Both the position numbers and the translations under genes were made by a program. Shown here in pieces: positions 10,313 to 22,970 of a stretch of 64,000 nt of DNA; position 1 is the first letter of the stretch, and every line of letters starts with the position of its first letter. The notes beneath the pieces are model-generated. The model was not told where the DNA came from, did not search any database, and was given only the letters and a program-made list of their open reading frames with translations. Source of the DNA: Selaginella moellendorffii (taxonomy: Eukaryota > Streptophyta > Lycopodiopsida > Selaginellales > Selaginellaceae); NCBI RefSeq assembly GCF_000143415.4, contig NW_003314295.1, positions 1,597,950 through 1,661,949 of the forward strand, read 5' to 3'.

Positions 10313-13300
10313 ATGCTGGCCGCTACGAGTGGCGAGGAGCCCGGGCTCCTCGCGACCAAGAGCTGGATGCTACATTCTGGAGTGCTTGATAGGAGCTGGA
10401 GGATTTCTCCTCCTCCTCGAAGGCTCTCCTGTCGCTGCTATTTCAATCCCAACGCTACCAGGAATGTGGCATTCCAATCGCGAGGTATGGTATTTCTTCT
10501 TTCGCTCTTTTTCTTCGGTAGTGTGCATTCCTGGTTTCCATCGGATTTTCTTTTGTTTCCATCAGATTTTCTTTCTTTGTGAACAAAGGATGTTCGGTTT
10601 TTATCTTGTTTTTCTTGGTAGTCCATGCCAAAGAGGAGACTTTTGTGATTTTCTTTGCTTGTGATGCTGATGTAGAGCTTCCTTTGGCAGATTCACAACA
10701 AAGCCGATATGGTATTCTAGAAGGAGCCGGGTACAGCAAAGACGACGCGGTCCAGCGAACAATGCGAAAGTTTTACGAGGGAAGGAATGGACCGCCTCTT
10801 CGCATTCTTCCGATTGGAGGCCTCGGAGAGATTGGAATGAACTGCATGCTCGTCGGGCACTATGATCGCTATATCATGATCGATGCTGGACTTATGTTTC
10901 CCGAGTAAGCAGTCTCGACACCTTTTGTTACTCCTGTTTCTGCTTGTTGAATGCGTTTGGTGCTTTACTTACAGGCATGCTGTCTTCCTGCAAGCAGTTA
11001 TGAGGATTTCGGGGTGGTGAAAGTTCTTCCCGACACGACGTTCATTTCTCGCTGGAAGCACAAGATTGAAGCTGTGATTATTACGCACGGGCACGAGGAT
11101 CACATCGGTGCATTGCCTTGGGTAATATAACCATTTGCTTTGCTGTTTCTCTTTCTTTTTTCTTTTCTTTTGGTTGCTGACTTGTTGCATCTCAGGTTAT
11201 TCCTGCTCTTGATCCTCAGACACGTATTTACTCTACAAGTTTCACACTCGAGGTGAGCAACTAACACGCTACTGCAAAGCTTCACTCTTGCACATTTGAT
11301 GTGTAGCTTATCAAAAGGAGATTGAAAGACTACAACTTTCCATTTGAGCATCGATGCCATACATTTACGATGCGAAATCCCTTTCAAGCGGGTCCTTTCA
11401 AGGTCGAAGCTATTCGTGTCACTCACTCGATACCGGATTGTTGTGGCTTGATACTTCGTTGTCAAGATGGAACCATCTTTCATTCCGGAGACTGGAAGGT
11501 TTGCTCTGGCTGTCTTGACACGCTTCACTTAAGGATTGTTTCTATTCGCAGATCGATGAAAATCCGCTTGATGGTAAGATATTTGATCGGAATACACTTG
11601 AGGAACTAGGCAAGGAAGGAGTCACTCTGGTAATTGCTGAGTTGAAATTTTGGCAGCATTTATGAAATGTATGTCCAGATGATGAGCGACTCTACGAACG
11701 TCTTGTCGCCAGGGCGGACAATAAGCGAGACAGATGTTCGAAAGTCGTTGATGCAGTATGTCACGGAGGCAAAGTCTCGGGTTATATCAACACAATTTGC
11801 TTCCAACATTCATCGACTTGGGAGTATGAAAGCTGCTGCAGATGCTTCTGGACGTAAACTAGTGAGTTATGATTAGCTGTTGTTTTTTGTTTCTAGAACT
11901 TAACATTACACAGGTTTTCATTGGAACTGCCTTAAAAACGTATATTGATGCAGCATGGAAGGATGGACAGGCACCATTTGATCCTTCGATTCTGGTAAGG
12001 GTGCATCTGTGTAAAATCTAATTTGGTTGTGTGGCTGTTTACCAGGTAAAAGCTGAAGATATGGGCGCGTATTCACCAAAAGATCTTCTTATAGTCACGA
12101 CAGGATCTCAGGTTCGCTTAATATGTTATAGATTCTAAGTTTGAAGGACTGTTTGCAGGGCGAGACACGGTCGGCTCTAAATCTTGCATCATTTGGAAGC
12201 AGCCGCAGTTTAAAGTTGTCCAAAGATGACGTTATCCTGTATTCGGCAAAGGTATGTTCGTGAGCTTAAACTTCTGTAATTGTTACATGAACGTTTTGCA
12301 GATGATACCTGGCAATGAAACGAGAGTGATGAAGATGCTGAACAGGATATCTGAAGCTGGTCCGCATATCATCACTGGAAAAGACAAGCTTCTACATACT
12401 TCCGGACATGCCTATCGCGATGAATTGGTACGCACTAATCACTTTAAAGTGGATTTTTAAATGTCGGATTGTGCATGACAGCAAGAACTGCTAAGACTCA
12501 TTCGGCCGCAGCATTTTCTGCCGGTCCATGGCGAGTATACTTTCTTAAAAGAGCACGAGCAGCTTGGCAGGGCTTCCGGTATTCAGCACACGAAAGTATG
12601 TTATAACCTTACTTTTAAGCTCTCTGCTAAGATTTAAGCTGGCAGGTTATAAGAAATGGTGAGATGCTCGGAGTCTCGCCTTTACGGAACAGACGGGTCC
12701 TCTCTAGTGGGTTTGCTGCCCTTGGAAAGGAGGATTTACAGGTAAGAGGGATTCTCACCTCGATTCATTCTCACGTCTAAAATTTTGTGAAACAGCTGAT
12801 GTATAATGATGGGGAAAAAGCATTTGGAACTGCATCAGATCTTCGCGTGGACGAAAGAAAACACATAGCCTTCGATGGAATTATAATAGTAAGGTACGAA
12901 GTTTGTTTTCCTTGAGCTGTCGAACCTTGTTGACTCGTCTGTTTTAGTATTGAGGTAATACGTGATGCCCTTCTTGAAGACGATGATAATTATGCATCTC
13001 GGCTAGATGGTTCGGAATATGGACTACGCGCCCGTATCAGGATCACCACTCGGTGTCTTTGGCTGGATCAGGGAAAGCTTACGGAAGCACTTCACCGGGC
13101 AGCTAATGCAGCCGTTGGAAGTTGCAAGCAAGATGCTGATCTTCAGACTGTGGAGCGAACAGTTGCCACAGTGCTCCGGAAGGTAGCGCAAAAGTACAAC
13201 AACAAAAGGCCAGAGGTCGTCGCGATAGCTACAGAGAGAGCCGTTGCTCCAAAAGACAAGCTCATCCAGAAGAGGCTGGTCGTGGATGCTGCGGCTCAAC

Positions 13301-14118
13301 TTAAGGTGCTGGTGAGGACAAATGCTGTAAATACCAGAGTCTACGAGAAAGAGAAGAGGCAGCAGCAGCACGCGGAAAAGGACAACGAGCGACGGCTGTC
13401 GGTGCTCACACCAGAATTTAACAAGTTCATGGGTATAGAATCTGTTTTTAACTTGCTTAGTTTTCTGATGCTGTCCGGATTCTGCAGAGAAAATTGATAA
13501 AACTGAAGACGCCGAACCCGTCATCAAAGTTCCGAAGGTGGAGGAAACAGAAACAGAAGAAGAACGAGTGAGAAAGGCAATCGCTGAGAAGGTGTTGAGA
13601 GAAATGAAAAACGCGAGGACCCAAAAGGCGGCTAGGATAGAAGAAGAGAAGAAGCTACAGCGTGACGATGCTGATGAAACACCAGCACCAGCACCAGCCA
13701 CCAAAGTGGAAGAAAGAAAAGAAGAGAAGAACGAAGTATTTTCCATAGCCGAGAAGGAAGCAGACTTGGCAGCCACAGGGAAAAGCAGATGGAAACCGGA
13801 GGCCACCCAGGTGTTGATCCGGCTACGAACAGGCATGGACGACAAATTCAGAGAAGCTAAACTCAAGACCCCTCTCTGGAAGGAGATAGCATCCAAGCTT
13901 GCTGAGCATGGCTACGAGCACACCCACGGCCAATGCAAGGCAATGTGGTCGACTCTGGTGAAACGCTACAGGGTACGTTTCTATTGTCCCATTTTCTTGA
14001 GAGTATGCTAAGCTTGTGAGAATTGCAGAACATAATCGATGATGATGGAAGCTCCAACAAAAACTGGCCATTCTTCGATGGAATGCACGCGTATCTGAGC
14101 GATGATCCAGACTCGTAA
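10313..14118 (+). CDS. RNJ: Ribonuclease J, chloroplast type with C-terminal trihelix domain
   Basis: Metallo-beta-lactamase/beta-CASP ribonuclease; the plant enzyme acts in chloroplasts and trims RNA ends. About 17 exons with introns near 50 nt give roughly 915 residues. After a basic, serine-rich leader (probable transit peptide) come [19 protein letters not shown], the metal motif [36 protein letters not shown], and the beta-CASP parts [18 protein letters not shown] and [10 protein letters not shown] charged linker ([18 protein letters not shown]) leads to a GT-1/Myb-like trihelix domain ([20 protein letters not shown], ending SDDPDS), a feature of land-plant RNase J. First exon 10313-10484; long last exons are about 12947-13430, 13486-13972 and 14029-14118. 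All core metal-binding motifs are intact. Confidence 0.93.
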
Positions 14119-14538
14119 ATTACACAGCATAAGCTTACATGATGAGATGAATGGATGTGTCGCTCAAATATTTACATATTTATCTATATACAAGTAGTAA
14201 AGGCTCGCAGCCATCCGATCGCAAGCCCGCATCATGGTCATGAATGTTAAATGGGAGATTGGTGGTACAGGAACTATTGATATCAAAATCATACTGTTTT
14301 CATTGCAAGTCATGGTCGAGCTTACTGAAAAAGCAAACCGAGAAGATTATGATTGCTGGAAATGATTGGAGGAGGGGCAGGGTGTGGAGCAAATGGCCGA
14401 GAGCGTCACCACTGCCTTGGCCTCGAGATCACCCATCGTGCTTGAGATGATCCGCTAAGATCGAGGTGAGTCAATCTAGACAATCTATCTTTCGAGTTTG
14501 TCTTCGCAATAAAAAAGATGGGACGGCACAGCAAGACT

Positions 14539-16203
14539 TTAGTAGCTTTCAAGCTCCGCCTGTATGGCCCGCTTCTCCTCTTCGTCAGTTTCAGAGTAAT
14601 CGTACTCGTCCCAGCCCCTCTCTTCTTCCAGCTTCTTGTTGCACTCCTCGGCCTTCTTGAGAAACTCCTCGTAGTCCTCCTCGGACTCTCCCTCGGACAT
14701 TTTCTCCTGCAGGTCCGAGAAGAGGTCCCCGACGGTGTGCGCGTTTCCATCCACCAGCGTCAGGAAGCCGTGGATGATGTTCACCTCTCGCTGTGCCAGC
14801 CGTGCCCTGTGAAAGATCCGTTTGAGGTGCTGTTGCAGACGGTGGCGCGTCGTGAACTCGGGCTTTGACACCAACGACGCAGCAACGTTGCAGTTCTTCA
14901 CCACTGATCTCCATCGCCTCAGTAGCAAATCCACCTCACGAAGAGGAGCAGTCCCTGTTTGATGTTTACACCAGGAAAAAGAATCGCAACTAAGAAACTT
15001 CGATGGGAAATAAGTACCTGGCGGTGGAAGAAACTCATTGTACTCGGGGCCCGGCTCCTTGTGTACACGACGAAGCCTCTCGTATGAACTAAACATTTTT
15101 GAGAGAGCAAGCGCCACAGCGTGACTCACATCTGCGAAAAGAAAGAACAAACTTTTCTCTAGTTACAAAACGAAGTTTCTGTGTGATTCTTACTTAGCGA
15201 CCCCTCCCATTTGGTAGTTGGGATGCGGCAAGTGTGAGTGCAATATAAGAGCTCCTCGTTTGTCAAGCCGTCGTCCTCCCGTCCAAAGACTAGCTGCAGG
15301 GAAGAGCCATGTCAAAACACTGTGTGAAAGTTCTAGTGTATACCGCAATGGCTTGACCCTTTGCTGGAATGCAGAGCTTAGGATACGGCACTTCGTTTAC
15401 AACTCTGTCACGTCCGTCACGCCGGGTGAAGCCGATGGCCTACACGAAACCAAGTTCGTTCCTGGTGGGTCATTAGAAATGGAGAAGAAGAAAACAACAC
15501 ACTGCAGCACTCGACTCACCATAAGGCATTCGCCAACAGCCTCTGGGATAGTCTTGACAACGTTGACATCTTCCAGCAGGGACTTCGCGACAGGATTGAC
15601 AGCCATTTGACGAGCTTCGTCCGAGAAGTAATCACACTCTGGACTCACCTGGCCAAAGGAAACGAAAACCATGAAGAAAAATCTCAAGTCTAGCAGCAGT
15701 GAACTCACGTACCAGCCATACATGTCTACATTCTGTTAGAGACCAAAGTGAGAAAAGAACAGAAAAAAAGAAATCTTTTGCAAGCTCTCACCGAAATTCG
15801 AAGCAATGCGGCACACCGATCCCACATTCCCAGCTGACTGTGATCCAACGAGCACAACCCTCACTCGATCGAGAGCTCCGAGCCCAGTGAGCCAATGCAC
15901 GTCCTCCGTCTTGACTTGATCCTCCAATTCCTCCTGGGGATACGCCAAATGCCGCCATCGCCCGTGCTCCTTCGTGTTCCTATAGAACGGCTTCCTGTTC
16001 TCGTCCTTGTACCACACCAGCCGCGGATCACGAAGGCTGTACTTCTCCTGGATTCCAATGAGACCTGGTGCGCCCTTGGCGATGGATTCGCGCTTGAGCG
16101 CCTGGTGCGCGGCCCTGGCGCCCTGCGACCGCCGCTGCTTCAATCGCACGTAGGAGACGAGGCGACGGGCGGATAGCGAGGCGGGCGAGATCGCCATCGC
16201 CAA
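14539..16203 (-). CDS. SpoU/TrmJ-type RNA 2'-O-methyltransferase
   Basis: SPOUT-superfamily methyltransferase that probably 2'-O-methylates tRNA or rRNA; the basic N-terminus suggests organelle targeting. Seven exons in phase: 15792-16203, 15713-15732, 15520-15648, 15344-15439, 15194-15293, 15018-15131 and 14539-14954, total 428 residues. SpoU motif 1 is VRVVLVGSQSAGNVGSVCR, motif 2 LVFGREDDGLTNEEL, motif 3 SLNVSHAVALAL. The second exon has only 20 nt and encodes the CRHVWL strand. The C-terminus has a helical extension and an acidic tail (SEGESEEDYEEF). It converges on RNase J and diverges from NAC-alpha across 119 bp. Confidence 0.9.
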
Positions 16204-16322
16204 AACCCTAAGCCCTGAACCCCCATTCTATCTTTCGAAAAATTACCATATCTCTCGCCCACTGGATGAGCCCTAAAGCCGCCGTCTAGGGTTCTTCGCG
16301 AGAAAGGAGTTGTGGGGGCGCC

Positions 16323-17133
<811 letters not shown>

Positions 17134-17436
17134 GCGAGTCGCGAAAAAAAAAAATCACACCAGGAACAGGCAAGAACACCGTCGGTCAGTGTAAACTATG
17201 AGCTTGGTTCTGTGCTCTACGTAATCTCTTTTCCAGGGAGTTTCATTCAATTCCAAAGCGAGATCTTTTTATTCCAAGTCTCCAAAGTTTGTCTCCTTGA
17301 TCTCTCGCGAGAAGAAAGTTTCCAGCGATTGAAAGGAAGAAATATCTGATTTTTCCTCTTCACTTGTAGTCCCCCTTGGCGCCCCTAGCACGAAAAAATG
17401 GAAGATCTGTCAGCTATGAAGCTTGGAGGCTTTTTC

Positions 17437-17703
17437 TTACAAGAATTCACGCCGCGGTCGTCCGGCTTTCACATCCTGCGCGTGCTGCTCAAAGGAGATC
17501 AATCAGGCTCTCGAGATTTCTCTTGGGCGACTTACAAATTCACTGACGATGAAACGATAGGCGAGAAAGGGGACGATCAGCCCCCAAATCACAGCCGTCT
17601 TGGTGGTCTGCTTGTTAAACCGGAAGTGCTCCGCCTGGTTCTCCCTCATGTAGAGCCACTCCTCGAGGTGCTTGTTGGGCTTGAACTCCATCCCGCCCAC
17701 CAT
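17437..17703 (-). CDS. Small single-pass membrane protein, possible mitochondrial complex I subunit (NDUFB4-like)
   Basis: Two exons (17536-17703 and 17437-17484) encode 71 residues. The N-terminal half is charged (HLEEWLYMRENQAEHFRF), a single hydrophobic helix follows (AVIWGLIVPFLAYRFIV), and the tail is DVKAGRPRREFL. This layout matches small plant proteins annotated as NADH dehydrogenase 1 beta subunit 4-like. The protein itself is clear, while the complex I assignment comes from remembered similarity. It diverges from nothing close by and lies between NAC-alpha and the J-protein gene, with TTTAGGGTTC motifs (telo-box complement) at about 17734 and 17767. Confidence 0.7.
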
Positions 17704-17783
17704 CGCTCTAGCTCTAGATCTAAAACAAATTTTAGGGTTCTTGAGAAAGACGAAGAGAAAAGAATTTAGGGTTCTTGAGAACG

Positions 17784-18461
17784 CTATCCTCCCATTTGTA
17801 ACTTAAGCTCGGGATCGTTGCTAAATCCCGCGACAGCGCCAGAGGCGGATGCCCGGAACTTAAACACAATCGCGCCCGTTCCCTTCTTGCAATTCTTCGC
17901 TGGCGCTACGATCTTCTCAATCGGCCCAAACAATCCCAGAGCCTCGCGGAGCTTGGCCTCGTCGTATCCGGCGCTGCAATTCCAGCTCGCGCACACTGTT
18001 CTCTCGCAGGCCTCGCCGCTCACGCCACTGGCGACCTTGATCCGGGCGAGCTCATCGAGAGAGATCGCAGCGGCCTTGGCCACGGACGAGGACGCCCCCG
18101 ATGGTTTGCTAGTGGGCTTCTTGATGACGAGATTGAGGCCCGAGACCTGGGATTTCTTCTTCTTGCGCTTGGGCGGGGGCTGGATCTGCGGGCCTTTGAG
18201 GATGCTGGAATACAACTCACAGTCATAGCGCTCGCGCTTGGTGTCGTCACAGAGTACCTGATAGGCGTCCTGGAGGGCCTGGAAATCCCTAGCCGCGGTC
18301 GCCTGATCGTCCAGGCGCTTGTCCGGGTGGCAGCGCAGCGATTGCGCCCGGTAGGCGCTGCGGATCTGTGCCGAGGATGCGTAGGCGCCGCCGTCCAAGC
18401 CTCCCTGGAGACCTAGAACCGTGTAGAGATCCTTGCGCTCTTGCTGCCCCCCTTTCTTCAT
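17784..18461 (-). CDS. DnaJ domain protein, DNAJC17-like
   Basis: J-domain co-chaperone of the DNAJC17/Cwf23 group, usually linked to splicing. Single exon, 225 residues from MKKGGQQERKDLYTVLGL. The J domain has the required HPD triad (LRCHPDKRL) and FQALQDAYQVLCD. A lysine-rich stretch (PPPKRKKKKSQ) precedes a C-terminal RRM-like half (VCASWNCSAGY, ALGLFGPIEKIV, GAIVFKFRASASGAVA). The open frame extends upstream across the tRNA-His region, so I started at the methionine just before the J domain. Confidence 0.87.
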   Translation of the reverse strand: MKKGGQQERKDLYTVLGLQGGLDGGAYASSAQIRSAYRAQSLRCHPDKRLDDQATAARDFQALQDAYQVLCDDTKRERYDCELYSSILKGPQIQPPPKRKKKKSQVSGLNLVIKKPTSKPSGASSSVAKAAAISLDELARIKVASGVSGEACERTVCASWNCSAGYDEAKLREALGLFGPIEKIVAPAKNCKKGTGAIVFKFRASASGAVAGFSNDPELKLQMGG

Positions 18462-18575
18462 CTTTCCCGAGAGCCCAGCCCTAATTGTGTGCTTTAGATT
18501 CGTCGAGTATATTCTATACTTAATCCAACGGCTGGTAGATTTTATATGAAAAAATGAACGTTTTCTTAAAGCGAA

Positions 18576-18647
18576 TGTGGCTGCTGGGATTCGAGCCCAG
18601 GTCTCCACGGCCACAACGTGGAATTCTCACCACTAAACTACAGCCAC
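18576..18647 (-). tRNA. tRNA-His (anticodon GTG)
   Basis: Read on the minus strand, the acceptor arms GTGGCTG and CAGCCAC pair fully, with discriminator A. The D arm contains TAGTTTAGTGGTGAGA, the anticodon arm is CCACG-TTGTGGC-CGTGG with anticodon GTG, and the T arm contains GGGCTCGAATCCCAG. The 72-nt length is right for a nuclear tRNA-His before the extra G is added at position -1. All stems pair, so it is probably functional. Confidence 0.97.
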
Positions 18648-18808
18648 ATTAACCTTGACCAGTGGTCAAAAATAGTTGACTCTTTTTGACCATTTGGTTG
18701 ACCGTAATATTCTCATTAAATTAGCCCTTCAATTCAATTTACTTTAAACCTTTAAAAACATTTTTTATTAAATCTTCCCAGATTTATTACACAAATTTAT
18801 ATTTCTAC

Positions 18809-19339
18809 CTATCTGATGAAGGAGAAACTGGCTTCGTCCGAGCATGGCGGTGGCTCCTGGAAGGACTGGGCGGAGAGGCGGCTGTACGTGAGCCCAATCT
18901 CAAGGTAGACAAACCCAGTCTCTGGATCATCGACATGGAGCCCTTTCACGGCCAGCCACACGAGCAATTCCCTCGCCTGGACGCCCGAGAGATCCTCGAT
19001 CCTGCTGGACCTCACCTTTCCCTTGATCTCCTCGCCATACCACAGCAGCTCCTCCTCGAGCTTCGCATAGCACGACCGGCTCAGCCGCATCTCGAACGAT
19101 CCATCCTCCTCGTCCAGCGAGAAATCGGTCACCAGCGGCAGAGGGAACATCCCCTGGGGGAGATTGTAGCTGTCGAGCATCTTCGAGACGCGGCGGGGGG
19201 CATCGCGATCGCCCTTTGATCGATCCGACCCGTGCTTACCATGACGAGCATCCTCATGATCGTCCTGGCGGTAGCCACTGGCGGCAGCCAATCCAAAGAA
19301 GGCCGAGAACAGGAGGGCGATGGCAACCTTCCTAGACAT
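18809..19339 (-). CDS. DUF538 family secreted protein
   Basis: Single-exon plant-specific protein of 176 residues. The N-terminus is a signal peptide (MSRKVAIALLFSAFFGLAAA), followed by a charged histidine-rich stretch. The DUF538 core follows: YNLPQGMFPLPLVTDFSLDE, CYAKLEEELLWYGEEIKGKV and ARELLVWLAVKGLHVDD. An ATG four codons upstream is also possible. The biochemical role is unsettled. Confidence 0.85.
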   Translation of the reverse strand: MSRKVAIALLFSAFFGLAAASGYRQDDHEDARHGKHGSDRSKGDRDAPRRVSKMLDSYNLPQGMFPLPLVTDFSLDEEDGSFEMRLSRSCYAKLEEELLWYGEEIKGKVRSSRIEDLSGVQARELLVWLAVKGLHVDDPETGFVYLEIGLTYSRLSAQSFQEPPPCSDEASFSFIR

Positions 19340-20058
19340 TCTTGGATACAAATCGAGAAGAGAGAACGATTAAGAGAGACAGTGAGACGTTCACTTCTCG
19401 TCCCATCTTATATAGTTGCTCTGGGAGCGCCAGGTTGCATGCATGCCTCTCCTCTAACAGAAGACTGGGATATACCCTGGGAGACTCTGCTAGATTCGCG
19501 AAGAGTTTTAACTAACGTCTTTTGGTTTGTCTCAAAATTCTATAGGAAATACAGAAACAAATAGGTGAGGCTTGATGCTTACAGCCAAACACCATTTGGA
19601 ATTGGAAAAAAAAAAAATATGTAATAGAAAAGCGCGATCCCTTCACGGGCAAGAGCTGGAGCTGTAGCGATGCTCGGGTACCCGCGATTTGCCCCGCATT
19701 ATCAGGATCACCATGCTGCTTCGGCGCACTCGTATAATTCCGCCACCTCTTAAATATTGAAGAGAAATGCGTGAGCTTGGGAATGTAGTCCCCATCCCTG
19801 GTTGGGAATCCACGACTTGGATATTCTTAACAAAAGTATGAACCAAACAAAAACGCGACGTGTTTTTTCTATTTTGCCTTGTTCTTCACCGTTTTGTTCC
19901 ATCCCCCCATTTCATGGTTGATGCAGTGCCAAAGGTTGTAGCTGCCAAGCCCCCAATGGTCTCCTCGTCATTCTGATATCGCCAGACCATAGCCATCTTT
20001 TCCTCCCTATTATTTCTCATTAAGCAAAGTCAATCGCGCTACTCAATCTGCAACCAAG
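19340..20058. other. Intergenic region with one copy of a dispersed repeat
   Basis: I see no gene. At about 19640-19715 lies one copy of a short dispersed sequence whose core GATTTGCCCC[AG]CATTATCAG recurs near 31650 and, inverted, near 34990. The rest is ordinary AT-leaning spacer. Confidence 0.45.
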
Positions 20059-21425
20059 AATGGTGCTGCTCATGATCATCGCGTTTTTGCTGGCCACGCA
20101 CTGGTCGAGTAGAAATATTGTTAAGCTCCACTGGCCATTCCACAGGTTTGACGGGCTTCAATGCCTTTTAAAATGGTACTCGCACCATTTGATCGTCCTC
20201 GTTTACGGTCTTCTCATCGTTCACTCCATTGTTTTGTTCCTCGCTCGGGACTGGAGAGAAAATACGGTAAACACCTTTCTTCTTCTTCGTGTTTCGTTGT
20301 TCTCGCAGGCCTGGATGTATATAACTACCGCTCTACAAGCCTGTACTCAAAAGGTTAGCACTGTAAAGGTAAACAAAGTTGGATCTTTTCAAGTTTTGCT
20401 TGATCGATCCTTTTTTAACGATATTTCATTTACCCAGGAAATGTTCTTGCTTTATACATGACTATACATAAACCTCCGGGCTTTAGATTTCAGAGTGGAA
20501 TATATCTCTTCTTGCAATGCCCAGCTGTTTCACCCTTAGAATGGTAAGATAGAAACAAAAGGCTTTTTTTTTCTGAAAGATTTTTTTGTGTTACAGCCAT
20601 CCATTCTCCAGAACTTCCGCACCGGGAGATGAGTATGTAAGTGTACACATACGCAGCCTCGGGGATTGGACGCAAGAGCTAATGAAAATGTTCTCTCAAG
20701 TAAGTTTCTCGTGAAGAAAACTAACAAGTTTTTCATGGCTTATGTGCAGGTCGTATCAAGTTTGTTTTCTTAGCTTTTCGTATGATCTCTAAATTTTTTC
20801 CCTGTAGATATCCTGTGTTCATGGACCACATGGAGCACCATCACAGTCTCCTTTGAATGGTTTAAAGGAGCCATGACCGAAGTCTCTCAGCTTGATCACA
20901 AGGTCAGGAAAACTTTTGTGATTTCTATCTTCCTCTTTTTTTTACAAATCTTTGTTGTGCTTCTTTACAGGCCTTGATCGAGATGCATAACTATCTAACA
21001 AGTGTTTACGAAGAAGGAGACGCTCGCTCCATGCTTATCGGTGTGGTCCAAGCGTTGCATCACCCACTAAGTGGTGTTGATATTGTCTCTCACACTTCCA
21101 TTGTGATTCATTTTCTTTCTCATTTGTTCTCTCGATTTCTTCCCCAGGTTTGAACACATTTTGCTCGTCCAAACTGGAGAAAAGTGTTTGCGAGGCTTGC
21201 ATGCATGCCTCTCCTGTAACAGGCTTTTTCTGAAAGATTTTTTTGTGTTACAGCCATCCATTCTCCAGAACTTCCGCACCGGGAGATGAGTATTATGGCT
21301 TTGGGTGTTTGGCTCACTACCTCTGGAGCTCCAGTCATGAGAACAGGTGTTTACGGTCTTCTCATCGTTCACTCCATTGTTTTGTTCCTCGCTCGGTCAT
21401 GGCTCGGAGGTTTGTTTGGTTGGAT
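20059..21425 (+). pseudogene. Decayed respiratory burst oxidase homologue (RBOH, NADPH oxidase)
   Basis: Pieces of a plant RBOH lie in order: the membrane segment IIAFLLATHW then RNIVKLHWPFHRF, WYSHHLIVLVYGLLIVHS (about 20059-20270), [19 protein letters not shown] (20470-20540), [20 protein letters not shown] (20596-20700), GPHGAPSQ joined directly to FEWFKGAMTEV (about 20815-20905), [16 protein letters not shown]-like text (20972-21075) and THFARPNWRKVFARLA (about 21148-21200). A small TAAAA insertion breaks the frame before WYSHHL. The NADPH-binding glycine-rich region between GPHGAPSQ and FEWFKG is missing, as is the whole EF-hand N-terminus. From about 21215 to 21425 two of its own segments recur in scrambled order. 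Confidence 0.85.
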
Positions 21426-22090
21426 GTAATCCAGGTACGTCGGCTGCGCAGACTTGAAGTTCATGTGTACTATCTGCATGAACTTGATGTAATCCACAGT
21501 GGAAATCCGGTAAAATTGCAGGTTAAGTGATTGCTGCTGCAACCAGCTGATCTAAGGAAGGAAAAAACAGAAGAACATGTAAGAAGCTCTGACTGTGAAG
21601 ATTCGTCAATAAAAAAAGGACGACAATGGCGATGGCGATGAAGCAATGAAAAGTATAAGAAATGCATAAACAATAAAGCACGTCAAAGCACACCCAAGCC
21701 AAGTAACAGAGACGGCCGGAACAATACTTTAGCTTTTCACTGTCAGGATCACAAGAACAATCAATCAGTCAAGGAAGAACATTACGATCAACTTATTGAA
21801 ACGAGAGAAAAATAAAGCAAAGGAAAGAAACACCAGGGACCCGCAAGCAAGAGAATCAACCCAGAAGATGAAAACAAAAAGCCAAACTTGCCAGTAGCGG
21901 AGTAAGAAGAACTTGTAAGCAAAAAAACCAAACCACTGGAGAAGATGGAACTTGCAGCGAAGGGTAAGAAGAAGGACAAAAGAGAGAAATATCGCGGTGA
22001 CGAAGAACCAAACACCAGACAAAAAACATACCTGCAACAGTAGCTGCTCCAAATCCCCGATCCATGTCAGAATGGGTGATCATCATCACA
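21426..22090. other. Spacer without a recognised gene
   Basis: Hydrophobic minus-strand open frames here come from purine-rich sequence on the plus strand and carry no recognisable motif. I see no gene. Confidence 0.35.
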
Positions 22091-22099
22091 ACTTCACAG

Positions 22100-22970
22100 A
22101 GTATTCTAGTTAGCACAATGCCCAGGTAACTTGGAAACACAAACTTTTGACAGTCATGAATTCTGGCTCTCCACCAGTGGCAACAGGGGGGATGCTTATC
22201 GACTGTGGGACAGTTTCTTTCTTCTTCTTCCTTGTCTGTAGCTTAAAGGACGCTTGAACGAAACAACAAAGTTCTGCATCAGTAAGTAAACAATTGGTGT
22301 CAACGAGCACGTACCAGTGCTTCCAGAAAGACAAGGTGCAATTATGTGTAACACAATCCTGTCCAAAAGAAAAAGTGTATAGAAAGAGCATATCACGTTC
22401 ACAACAAGGGCAGCAATAGAGTTCTCATAATCTGTTAAGCGTTTTGACATCTCTCTCAGATCTGGAAATGCAGCAAAAAGATTCACATTTTAAAACATAA
22501 GATCTGGAGCTCTTACCAGAGAGAATGGTGAAATCAAATATGTACAAAGGGGCTCTCACAAGTCACAAGCTGAGTGTCGATTCCTCCATAGGCATGTTGT
22601 ACTAGCGGCTTGGACTTCATGGCTCTCCCGGAAGAATTTTGTTGATGGAAGTACGCAAGAATTTCGTTGAATACATTGATTTAAAAGAAAAGGAAGATCA
22701 GAAACGCTGGCAAAAGGTAAAACAAAAAGCACCTTGATAATGCCGGTACCAAGCAATCTCGGATCTTGGTAGCGGTAATCTCGGATCTTAAGCAGGCACC
22801 AGCCTCCATGGGACATGGTTCCGAGCTCATAGTGAAAATCAAGAACAAAAACTGGAAGGAAGAACTAACCTGTGCCAAGCTTGCTCGTAACTGAAGTAAG
22901 AACTCTTCACAAGCTCTACCTCCGCACCTTGTGTCTCCTCGTCAACTGTCTTGCTTTTACCGCCATGTTC
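22100..22970 (-). pseudogene. Unresolved gene fragment, weakly anoctamin-like (TMEM16)
   Basis: On the minus strand two exon-like pieces stand out. One reads VELVKSSYFSYEQAWHR near 22880-22930 before a GT donor. The other, after a TTTCCAG acceptor near 22470, reads DLREMSKRLTDYEN, which recalls the L-T-[DE]-[YLW]-E-N motif of anoctamins. Between them lies a duplicated AATCTCGGATCTTGGTAG stretch (about 22756-22793). Frames do not join into one protein, so this is probably a relic. The family call is a weak inference. Confidence 0.3.

Noticed and set aside
13024-13896. 290-codon minus-strand open frame antisense to RNase J
   Set aside because: Shadow of the RNase J beta-CASP and linker exons; no domain of its own.
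18462-18614. N-terminal extension of the J protein
   Set aside because: It would translate through the tRNA-His gene; homologues start at the J domain.
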